Shown piece by piece: positions 1 to 6,077 of a stretch of DNA of 25,147 bases. Source of the DNA: CAZPRY01 sp964589175 (lineage in GTDB: Bacteria; Fidelibacterota; UBA2242). Under the pieces are notes generated by a model that saw nothing but the letters and a program-made list of their open reading frames with translations, ran no database searches and was not told the DNA's origin. Position 1 is the stretch's first letter. Each line of letters begins with the position of its first letter. The stretch lies in contig CAZPRY010000054.1 in the NCBI GenBank assembly GCA_964589175.1, forward strand, positions 1-25,147. Direction: 5' to 3'. The translations under genes were made by a program, and so were the position numbers.

Positions 1-15
1 GAAAATCTATGCCCT

Positions 16-564
16 TCATGCCACAAGTTGGTACGCATTATGACGATGAACCTTATATAAACACGGAATCCACAGCGGGACCTCCCGCATATACTTTCGA
101 TATTCGTCGCCGAAACGCGCCAGGAGCAGGCGCTCTTCGTAACGGCAAATTTTATAGAGAAATACGATGGCGACAATCCAGACAAGCGCCGCGGCCAATG
201 ATATGCTGATCGATAGCAATCCCAGGTACAGCAACAGTTCGCTGAAGTACATCGGATGACGGCTATATTTATAGGCTCCTTCGCGGATGACCGCCGGGGT
301 TTCCCGAACTTCTCCAAATACAATTTTTAACGTCGACATCGCCAGGTAGCCCGATATAACGAGCAGGGCAATGCCGATCGGAGCCCGGATACTATTCGGA
401 ACGGCGTCATTCAAGAACGTCGTATATTTGAACCAAAATGTATCCGCCAGCCAGACAGCGCCAAACAGGATCGCCAGGATCGCCTGCCCGGCATCCCCAA
501 GTTTGTGTTCGCCGGTCAGGTCCTCACGTTCGTGGTGTTTCGGTCGTTTGTCAACCTGTTCCAT
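16..564 (-). CDS. Isoprenylcysteine carboxyl methyltransferase (ICMT/PEMT)-family integral membrane methyltransferase
   Basis: This is a 182-residue membrane protein. Hydrophobic segments lie at about residues 27-46 and 62-83, with a long hydrophobic pair at about 108-138. The C-terminal half has the family signature: a Gly-x-Tyr-x-x-x-Arg-His-Pro-Met-Tyr block near residues 95-106, then a Glu-Glu-Arg-Leu-Leu...Phe-Gly-x-Glu-Tyr-x-x-Tyr block near 143-159. In this family these form the S-adenosylmethionine pocket at the membrane face. Members methylate prenylcysteines, phospholipids or unknown small substrates; the bacterial substrate cannot be read from sequence. The ATG at 564 follows a G-rich ribosome-binding stretch (AGGGGGG on the minus strand). 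The gene is complete, with its stop 16 bases from the window edge. The family call is firm; the exact reaction is open. Confidence 0.85.
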   Translation of the reverse strand: MEQVDKRPKHHEREDLTGEHKLGDAGQAILAILFGAVWLADTFWFKYTTFLNDAVPNSIRAPIGIALLVISGYLAMSTLKIVFGEVRETPAVIREGAYKYSRHPMYFSELLLYLGLLSISISLAAALVWIVAIVFLYKICRYEERLLLARFGDEYRKYMREVPLWIPCLYKVHRHNAYQLVA

Positions 565-635
565 AGTTCGCCCCCCTTTTACTTATCCGAATATATCGAT
601 ATTTACTTTTGATCGGAAATCCATTTTGACCGATT

Positions 636-666
636 GTCATCTTCCTTCGCCGCTAGGGAAGATGAC
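636..666. repeat. Perfect 10-bp inverted repeat (hairpin)
   Basis: GTCATCTTCC (636-645) and GGAAGATGAC (657-666) are exact reverse complements around an 11-base loop. Four T residues follow on the plus strand, so it could act as a weak plus-strand terminator. It also lies 72 bases upstream of the minus-strand methyltransferase start, where a regulatory role is possible. Function is inferred only. Confidence 0.7.
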
Positions 667-689
667 TTTTACACCCTTACCTCTTTCCC

Positions 690-743
690 GGGTTGTACTC
701 GGGAACGTCATCGATTACCGCTACGGAGTACAACCCCGTAGCG
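690..743. repeat. Two overlapping, mutually exclusive inverted repeats
   Basis: GGGTTGTACTC (690-700) is the exact reverse complement of GAGTACAACCC (726-736). A second stem, CGCTACGG (719-726) with CCGTAGCG (736-743), uses the same central bases as its loop. The two stems cannot form together, a geometry shared with attenuators. No leader peptide or adjacent plus-strand gene is obvious, so function is unknown. Confidence 0.65.
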
Positions 744-751
744 AGGTTAAA

Positions 752-915
752 GATGGCTTTAGCATCCTGACTGAGTCGGGAAAGTTTTCCCGAATGACTT
801 TAAGGTTCTGACCGAGTCAGGAAGGATTTCCCAGATGACTTTTATATCCTGACCGAGTCAGGGAGGTTTTTCCGGATGACTTTAACGTCTTGACTGAGTC
901 AGCGGAAATTTCCCC
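752..915. repeat. Four tandem copies of a 41-bp unit containing two palindromes
   Basis: Units start at 752, 793, 834 and 875 with exact 41-base spacing. Each begins with a GATGACTTTA-like block. Next comes a 13-base palindrome of the form CTGAC-CGA-GTCAG (start positions 767, 808, 849, 890), then a second palindrome of the form GGGAAA-GT-TTTCCC. Copies differ at several positions, but the changes mostly keep the palindromic arms pairable. There are no unique spacers, so this is not a CRISPR array. It may be a set of protein-binding sites or a repeat family spread through the genome. Confidence 0.8.
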
Positions 916-1233
916 GTATCAATCCGTCTCCACTGCGTTTTGCCGGGCAAGCCATTCAACTAATCAACCAATAAACCGCTTCAACGAATCCAATTCATCG
1001 CAGACCGATAAAAATACCCATTGCCTTTTCGGAAGTTAAGTATTACGTTCTGTTTAACGGTTTACGATAGAAGCAGCAGAATAAAATGGATAAAACTTCT
1101 GCAATCAAGATGATTCGTTCGAATGGGCTACGCATTTGCTTTCGCAATCAATGGGCCCGAAAAGCGGAAGGCAATCCGATCTCTCTCCGGTGCTCGGTTG
1201 CCGGAGCGGGGTGTGAATTCCGGCTGTCAACGG

Positions 1234-1262
1234 CTCGCTCCGACGCGGAGCTTTGTAGCGAG
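1234..1262. repeat. Nested GC-rich hairpins upstream of the gene at 1278
   Basis: GCTCCG (1237-1242) pairs with CGGAGC (1246-1251) across a 3-base loop. The overlapping outer arms CTCGCT (1234-1239) and AGCGAG (1257-1262) are also exact reverse complements. The element sits only 15 bases before the ATG at 1278, so the inner or outer stem could influence translation of that gene. It could equally be a degenerate dispersed repeat. Confidence 0.5.
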
Positions 1263-1277
1263 ATTTAGAATGGTACA

Positions 1278-2024
1278 ATGCTAAAAATCTTTTTCCGAAC
1301 ATCACTGATCTTTTTCTCCATAGGCAGTGGCTTGCTAGCGGCCGAAACGGCCGAGATGTTTCAGGTGAAATATCATAACCCCTGCGCTTGCAGTATTTTG
1401 TCGCTTTCAAAAACCACTTTCAATGAAGACGGTGGGAAAAATATCTCTCAAAAAAAACCCGCATCATACCTGTTCATCGCTTACGGTGGCAATCCTATTC
1501 TTTTTAATTCTACTACCCCCAATACCCATTTGTACGCAATTTACAGCCCCTTTCCTTTTATCGAAGGCATAGGGCTCAAGGTGGGGTGTATCAGCGAAGG
1601 AAAATTACGCCCGGACCAAGTAAGTTTATATTATTTCCAACCGTTTCTCAATCTACCGTTTCGTTATTTTGCTTTCCGATTGGGAATAAACAGTCTTCGG
1701 ATTTTGGAAGGAGAGGGACCTGACGGCCTCTTGCTTCCTTCGTTTGAACTCAAAATCGGCAAAATCAGGAAGTATTATTTTTCTGTCGCTTTTTTATCAG
1801 AGATTTTCAGCGGTATGTCGACATTCAGCCTGAATTACTTTTTTAAAGATAACGTCTCCAGCCTGATGTTTGGACGGTCTTATGCATTGAACGGACAGCA
1901 CTTCGGGAATGTATGTAAATTTGATTATTCCCTCTATAAGAGATTGATGTTGCGCATCGTAAGTGTCACCGATTTCTCCAAAGGGAGGTATGGAATTCAA
2001 TTAGGTATTGGACTATTATTATGA
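1278..2024 (+). CDS. Hypothetical exported protein, possibly an outer-membrane beta-barrel
   Basis: A 248-residue protein whose family I do not recognise. The first 22 residues look like a signal peptide: Lys-4, a hydrophobic stretch of Phe, Leu and Ile, and a small-residue exit at Leu-Leu-Ala-Ala-Glu. The rest has many short alternating aromatic/hydrophobic stretches separated by Gly, Asn and Ser turns, and it ends with a Gly-Ile-Gly-rich hydrophobic strand, as in small outer-membrane barrels. That structural idea is an inference. Two cysteines sit close together near residue 37. Base composition looks A+T-richer than the genes to the right. The ribosome-binding site before the ATG at 1278 is poor, and a GC-rich hairpin lies just upstream. 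Function unknown. Confidence 0.6.
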   Translation: MLKIFFRTSLIFFSIGSGLLAAETAEMFQVKYHNPCACSILSLSKTTFNEDGGKNISQKKPASYLFIAYGGNPILFNSTTPNTHLYAIYSPFPFIEGIGLKVGCISEGKLRPDQVSLYYFQPFLNLPFRYFAFRLGINSLRILEGEGPDGLLLPSFELKIGKIRKYYFSVAFLSEIFSGMSTFSLNYFFKDNVSSLMFGRSYALNGQHFGNVCKFDYSLYKRLMLRIVSVTDFSKGRYGIQLGIGLLL

Positions 2025-2147
2025 AAAAATCGATATGATTGTAACCCATTAAATCGGTCAATGAATTTGAGGATTTCAGTTCGCTATGGCTGGGCAAATG
2101 ATCGTTATAGCATTCGAATCAATCGTCGTGGAACATCCGAAAAGGTA

Positions 2148-2176
2148 TTGCATATTTGGGCGTGACGTATTAATAT
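2148..2176 (+). promoter_or_regulatory. Candidate sigma70-type promoter of the toxin-antitoxin pair
   Basis: TTGCAT (2148-2153) and TAATAT (2171-2176) are separated by 17 bases and lie about 28 bases before the antitoxin start at 2205. The -10 matches the consensus at four of six positions. Antitoxins of such pairs usually repress their own promoter, but I see no strong palindrome here. Confidence 0.35.
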
Positions 2177-2204
2177 TGAGATGTGTGACGTACAAGGAGC
2201 TGAT

Positions 2205-2447
2205 ATGCAAACCAAACTGACTTTACGAATGGAAAATGAACTGATCGACCTGGCAAAATCGGTTGCCGAGAAACAGGGTAAATCACTTTCCAAAATGGTT
2301 GCTGATTATTTCAGGGCGCTTACCAAAAAAGAAGAGGTTGATAGAATTGAATTGCCACCCAATGTAAAATCTCTATACGGCGCCCTGGTCGATGTGAATC
2401 CGGATGAAGCCGATTATAAGCAATATCTCGAAAATAAATATCTATGA
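2205..2447 (+). CDS. Ribbon-helix-helix antitoxin of a type II TA pair (DUF6364-like, VapB type)
   Basis: An 80-residue protein, predicted to neutralise the PIN toxin encoded immediately downstream and to bind the operon promoter. The N-terminus reads as a beta strand with alternating Thr/Leu (residues 2-8). Two helices follow, with the Lys-Gly-Lys-Ser-Leu-Ser turn typical of ribbon-helix-helix proteins. The C-terminal tail (Leu-Pro-Pro-Asn-Val...Tyr-Leu-Glu-Asn-Lys-Tyr) resembles DUF6364 antitoxins and would be the toxin-binding arm. I chose the ATG at 2205 because AAGGAG lies at 2194-2199, five bases upstream; an in-frame ATG at 2181 would add eight residues but lacks such a site. Its stop overlaps the toxin start by four bases (ATGA). 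Confidence 0.8.
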   Translation: MQTKLTLRMENELIDLAKSVAEKQGKSLSKMVADYFRALTKKEEVDRIELPPNVKSLYGALVDVNPDEADYKQYLENKYL

Positions 2448-2863
2448 AGATCCTGTTTGATACGAATATCATACTGGATGTGCTTCTGCTACGCAAACCG
2501 TATTGTGGTACCGCTGCTTATTTGTTGTCCAGAGTCGAGCGGGGAGATATTGAAGGCTATCTTTGCCCGACGACGATAACCACGATCGGATATTTAATCA
2601 GCAAAGTAAAAGGGGCCGGGGAAGCCAGGCGGCTGATTCAAAATCTTTTAAATATTTTTGAATTGACGGAGTTAGATAAATCGGTATTTAAATCGGCATG
2701 TAGTCATAAAATCATCGATTTCGAAGACGCCGTCTTACATGAGTCGGCCCGGCTGGATCATGTCGATGGAATCGTAACCCGAAATGGCAAAGTTTTTCGA
2801 AACGCCTCTCTGAAGATTTACGATCCTGACGAACTTCTGGCGATTCTAAAAACACTGACCTGA
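2444..2863 (+). CDS. PIN-domain ribonuclease toxin (VapC-like)
   Basis: A 139-residue single-domain PIN protein. PIN toxins are Mg-dependent RNases that cut tRNA, rRNA or mRNA when the antitoxin is degraded. The acidic catalytic set is visible: Asp6 in the Phe-Asp-Thr-Asn start, Asp12, an Asp-Phe-Glu-Asp cluster at 92-95, and Asp108 within the Asp-Gly-Ile-Val-Thr-Arg-Asn motif (108-114). The PIN_3 subgroup fits best. The start codon overlaps the antitoxin stop (ATGA at 2444-2447), indicating translational coupling. The reading frame is intact and no active-site residue is missing. The RNA target cannot be predicted. Confidence 0.88.
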   Translation: MKILFDTNIILDVLLLRKPYCGTAAYLLSRVERGDIEGYLCPTTITTIGYLISKVKGAGEARRLIQNLLNIFELTELDKSVFKSACSHKIIDFEDAVLHESARLDHVDGIVTRNGKVFRNASLKIYDPDELLAILKTLT

Positions 2864-2945
2864 ACTCACTCAAGTTTCCTTCAATTTGATTAAATGTCAG
2901 ATCGAAACGATCCAAAACCGGATCAAGTAGACCGGGAATATCATT

Positions 2946-5384
2946 TCAAAGCGTTGCTCGTTCCCCTTCCCGCTTCTTCTTCCGCTTTCGCCCGTATCTA
3001 TTTATCAGACCGACGACGGCCAACAGCGGCCAACAGATGCCCGCACCAATCGAGAGCGCCATATCGCCCGCGATTTGCATCGTCAGGTTGTCTTCATACG
3101 GATTGTCATTCACCAGGTAAGTCCAGGTCGCCGACGGCGCATTCACTCCGGCCGCATCGAGATCGGCTTTTCCATCCCGAATTTCGACTTCTTGAAAAGT
3201 AGTCAGCATCGCCGTCTGCATCCCTTCGCGGGATGTTTCAAAGAGGTCGATTGCCATCTTCCGAAACTCGATGATCGGCACGCGGCGGCCCAGGTGCATC
3301 AGGTGGATGCCCTCGCGGATGTCGGCAATATCGGCCAGGTATTGAGACCAGAAGCGATCCAGATGACAGAGCCCGATCACCCGGCAAAGGTCGCGCAGTC
3401 CCGCTTCTCCCAACTTACCCACATAAGCCTTATATTGCTGCGGTGCTTCGGACCGGCAGAAATCTGCAAAAACGTCACCGAGGAGAATTTCCTGTCGTTC
3501 CCCGAAAACAATTCGGCGCTGCTGCTCGATCAGAGCCGAATACTCGCAGAGCGTCTTCTTGATTTCCAGGTTCTGGCCTTCGATGATACGCTGGATGCGA
3601 TCGATTTCGCGCGTCAGGATGGGGTGCTCGATCATGTCGCCGCTCTGCTTCGGCTGCAGATGAGCGGGTAGCAGTTCGCTGAGCTTATACTTAACGAACA
3701 GATCGTCCTCGAGGCTGATGAAAAACCGCGACGAACCGGGATCTCCCTGCCTTCCGGACCGCCCGCGCAATTGCCGGTCGATTCGCCGGCTCTCATGCCG
3801 GTTGGTGCCGATCACGTAGAGTCCGCCCAACTTCGCAACCGCCTCTCTCTCCGCTTCATCCTCGCCGCCCAAGCGGATATCAACGCCCCGGCCGGCCATA
3901 TTCGTCGAGATGGTGATCGCGCCCGGACGTCCGGCATCGGCGATAATCCGGGCTTCGTGCTCGTCTTGTTTGGCATTCAGCACCGCACAATCCAATCCGA
4001 GTTTCCGCAGGGTTTCCGCCAGTTGCTGCGATTCGGCCACACTGCGCGTACCCACCAGGATCGGCCGCAGGCTGCGATGGACTTCGCGGATCTCCCGGAT
4101 CAGCGCCCGCAGTCGTGCAGCTTTCGTCGGAAAAAGGCGATCCGGATGATCATCCCGGACACACGGTTTGTGCGGCGAAATCACGACCGTATGCAGATTA
4201 TAGAAACGCTGAAATTCCTCTTCGGCGCTTTGGGCCGTGGCCGTCATGCCACTGATTTTCGGATAGAGTGTTAAAAAATGCTGCAAGGTAATCGAGTTCA
4301 GAATTCGTCCTTTACTTTGAATCACCAATCCCTCTTTGGCCTCGACAGCCGCCTGTAAACCATCAGGCCAGCGGCGCTTCTCCGCCACGCGCCCGGTGAA
4401 TTCGTCCACCAGTTCCACCTTGCTGCTGCGCACGATATAATCCACGTCGCGTTGCAGCAGATGCTCGGCATGAATGGCGCAATTGAGGCGCGTAAGCAGT
4501 TCCGTATGCTCTTCAGCGTAGAGGTTTTCACAGGCCAGGAGTCTTTCCGCGTGCTCCAGCCCCTTCTCCGTCAGGTTGAAATTGCGCCGGTATTCATCGA
4601 ATCCGACGTCGGCGCCCTCGCGAAGTTGCCGGGCGATCCGGGCCAGGCGCGACAGGTCGGTTGCTGTTTCATCCGTACTGCCGGCGATCACCAAAGGCAC
4701 GCGGGCTTCATCGATCAGGATCGAATCCGCTTCGTCAATCAGGGCATAATGAAACGGACGTTGCACGATATTTTCCGGCGTGTAACTCAGCCCATCGCGC
4801 AGGTAGTCAAACCCGGCTTCCCGGGCCGTCAGATAAATGATGTCGCAAAGGTAGGCCTGTCGCCGCTCAGCGCAACTCATGCCTTCCTGCACGAATCCGA
4901 CGCTGAGTCCCAGGAAGCGATAAACCGGTCCCATCCATTCGGCGTCGCGGCGGGCGAGATAATCGTTGAAAGTTAATACATGTACGCCCTTGCACGACAG
5001 CGCGTTCAGGTACACCGGGAACACGGCCGTCAGGGTTTTTCCTTCCCCGGTCTGCATCTCGGCCAGTTTGCCCCGGTGGAGCGCAATTCCGCCGATGATC
5101 TGCTCATCGAAAGCGCGCAGCCTGAGAACCCGGCAAATCGCTTCCCGCACCAGCGCGAACGCTGCGACCAGCAGTTCATCCGGATTAACCGAATCGGCGG
5201 CTTTCCGCATCAATGTCTGTGAAAATTGCTGCAGTTCCCGATCGCTGCGCGCCTGCATGCCCGCTTCCAGCGCATCGATTTCTTTTAAGATTCTCCGATA
5301 GGAATCCAGATCGTATTCCATCGTACTGCCGTCCAAGCGGTGATGGAGTCTTTTTAGTTTATTGATTAGTTCTTTATTAAACAT
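2946..5384 (-). CDS. SecA-family translocase ATPase, divergent paralogue with a hydrophobic C-terminal segment
   Basis: An 812-residue SecA-type motor, which uses ATP to push unfolded proteins through SecYEG. The core motifs are intact: Walker A Gln-Thr-Gly-Glu-Gly-Lys-Thr (111-117), Walker B Asp-Glu-Ala-Asp (217-220; housekeeping SecA usually has Asp-Glu-Val-Asp), Gly-Met-Thr-Ala-Thr (379-383), Asn-Met-Ala-Gly-Arg-Gly-Val-Asp-Ile (495-503) and Gln-Leu-Arg-Gly-Arg-Ser-Gly-Arg-Gln-Gly (538-547). The helical wing/scaffold region covers about 590-735. Housekeeping SecA ends in a Cys-x-Cys...Cys-His zinc tail. This one instead has a hydrophobic stretch at about 772-794 and a very basic tail (Arg/Lys-rich, 797-809). 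Its alteration of motif residues and shorter length suggest an accessory SecA. The ATG at 5384 is preceded by GAGG. No SecY or substrate-like partner is adjacent. Confidence 0.9.
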   Translation of the reverse strand: MFNKELINKLKRLHHRLDGSTMEYDLDSYRRILKEIDALEAGMQARSDRELQQFSQTLMRKAADSVNPDELLVAAFALVREAICRVLRLRAFDEQIIGGIALHRGKLAEMQTGEGKTLTAVFPVYLNALSCKGVHVLTFNDYLARRDAEWMGPVYRFLGLSVGFVQEGMSCAERRQAYLCDIIYLTAREAGFDYLRDGLSYTPENIVQRPFHYALIDEADSILIDEARVPLVIAGSTDETATDLSRLARIARQLREGADVGFDEYRRNFNLTEKGLEHAERLLACENLYAEEHTELLTRLNCAIHAEHLLQRDVDYIVRSSKVELVDEFTGRVAEKRRWPDGLQAAVEAKEGLVIQSKGRILNSITLQHFLTLYPKISGMTATAQSAEEEFQRFYNLHTVVISPHKPCVRDDHPDRLFPTKAARLRALIREIREVHRSLRPILVGTRSVAESQQLAETLRKLGLDCAVLNAKQDEHEARIIADAGRPGAITISTNMAGRGVDIRLGGEDEAEREAVAKLGGLYVIGTNRHESRRIDRQLRGRSGRQGDPGSSRFFISLEDDLFVKYKLSELLPAHLQPKQSGDMIEHPILTREIDRIQRIIEGQNLEIKKTLCEYSALIEQQRRIVFGERQEILLGDVFADFCRSEAPQQYKAYVGKLGEAGLRDLCRVIGLCHLDRFWSQYLADIADIREGIHLMHLGRRVPIIEFRKMAIDLFETSREGMQTAMLTTFQEVEIRDGKADLDAAGVNAPSATWTYLVNDNPYEDNLTMQIAGDMALSIGAGICWPLLAVVGLINRYGRKRKKKREGERATL

Positions 5385-5497
5385 AACATCCTCTGCCTGC
5401 TCAAAATTCTCATATATGATTTTACGTTTCGACCAACCGGGCCGGCTTTATACCGGCACAATCTCAGGAAAGTCGAATGAAATTGTAGGAGATGCGC

Positions 5498-5902
5498 CTA
5501 ACAGGCAGGGATGTCATCGGGAGAGCAATGGGCGATTCGGCTTTGCAGCAGAGCTGTGATGATTCGATTTTCCGGGGATGGAAAACGTGTAGCCGTTTGC
5601 AAACGCAGGTTCTCAAAATGCTGAAAAAGAATACGGCCTAATTTATGGACGAGCGCGAAATCCGGCGTGACGAAGGATTGCATAGGAACGGGTCGGTAAT
5701 CGAGAGACCCTGTACGGAACGACAAAACCGGCAGCGGGTCCTGCGAAACCAGGCACTCGATGGCCGTCTGAACGGGTTGGTCCCAGTATCCGACGGTTGT
5801 ATAGAATTGGTTTTCAGCCTGGAGAATGCTACCCAGAGCCAGGAGCGCAATGAAAAATCGCAGGGTACCGCCGGAGATTCTTATTTCGCTTTTTTCATTC
5901 AC
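5498..5902 (-). CDS. Small hypothetical exported protein (weakly supported)
   Basis: A 134-residue frame with a plausible signal peptide: a hydrophobic Phe-Phe-Ile-Ala-Leu-Leu-Ala-Leu run near residues 16-24, followed by Leu-Gln-Ala-Glu. The mature part has no domain I recognise and contains a few cysteines (two near the C-terminus). It would start at a GTG (5900-5902) with no clear ribosome-binding site; no in-frame ATG gives a sensible length. Its stop is 113 bases before the start of the SecA paralogue on the same strand, so co-transcription is possible. Overlapping frames on the plus strand look no better. It may be a decayed gene. Confidence 0.35.
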   Translation of the reverse strand: MNEKSEIRISGGTLRFFIALLALGSILQAENQFYTTVGYWDQPVQTAIECLVSQDPLPVLSFRTGSLDYRPVPMQSFVTPDFALVHKLGRILFQHFENLRLQTATRFPSPENRIITALLQSRIAHCSPDDIPAC

Positions 5903-5940
5903 GGTTTCAATATAACCAAATTCACATTAATATAAAATAT

Positions 5941-6017
5941 GCATCCCGGAAGCCGGGCCTATCCGCATCCGGTCCGGCAACTCGTTCTCCCGTTTGGTTT
6001 TCCGGAATTGCACCGGA
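5941..6017. repeat. Cluster of short CCGG-centred inverted repeats
   Basis: CCCGG-AAG-CCGGG (5945-5957) and TCCGG-(7 bases)-CCGGA (6001-6017) are short perfect stems, with further CCGG words between them. The cluster lies between the terminator of the M16 protease gene and the small ORF ending at 5498. It may extend the terminator region; no gene is visible here. Confidence 0.4.
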
Positions 6018-6023
6018 CATGGA

Positions 6024-6056
6024 TAAAAAAAAGCCGGGCACTAAGACCCGGCTTTT
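6024..6056 (-). terminator. Intrinsic terminator of the M16C protease gene
   Basis: On the minus strand, AAAAGCCGGG and CCCGGCTTTT form a 10-bp perfect stem (arms 6029-6038 and 6047-6056) with an 8-base loop, followed by a T tract. It begins 22 bases after the protease stop at 6078, the right place and orientation to end that transcript. The A/T-flanked stem could also work in reverse. Confidence 0.85.
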
Positions 6057-6077
6057 CAGTACTATTTCTCGTGATTG

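Larger units (their letters stand above)
565..1277. other. Gene-poor intergenic region rich in inverted and tandem repeats
   Basis: No convincing gene is visible in these 713 bases. Short open frames at 371-811, 1086-1268 and 1105-1410 (minus) lack good ribosome-binding sites and any recognisable domain. The left part holds two strong inverted repeats and a four-copy 41-bp tandem repeat (listed separately). The middle (about 916-1180) shows nothing I can name. The right end holds GC-rich hairpins just before the gene at 1278. Confidence 0.7.

Noticed and set aside
371..811. Plus-strand 146-codon frame
   Set aside because: It runs antisense through the methyltransferase and into the palindromic repeats, so it is not a believable protein.
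752..915. CRISPR array
   Set aside because: The 41-bp units are directly contiguous, with no unique spacers between them, and no cas genes are nearby.
1086..1410. Small genes at 1086-1268 (+) and 1105-1410 (-)
   Set aside because: No ribosome-binding site, no domain, composition unlike a protein; they overlap hairpins and the start of the exported-protein gene.
3075..4976. Several plus-strand frames of 110-198 codons
   Set aside because: They are antisense to the SecA paralogue, whose motifs are unmistakable, and encode nothing recognisable.
5385..5497. Promoter for the SecA paralogue within GCCGG-TATAAAG-CCGGC
   Set aside because: A TATAAA-like word lies in the loop of a small palindrome, but no matching -35 box at a suitable distance is convincing.
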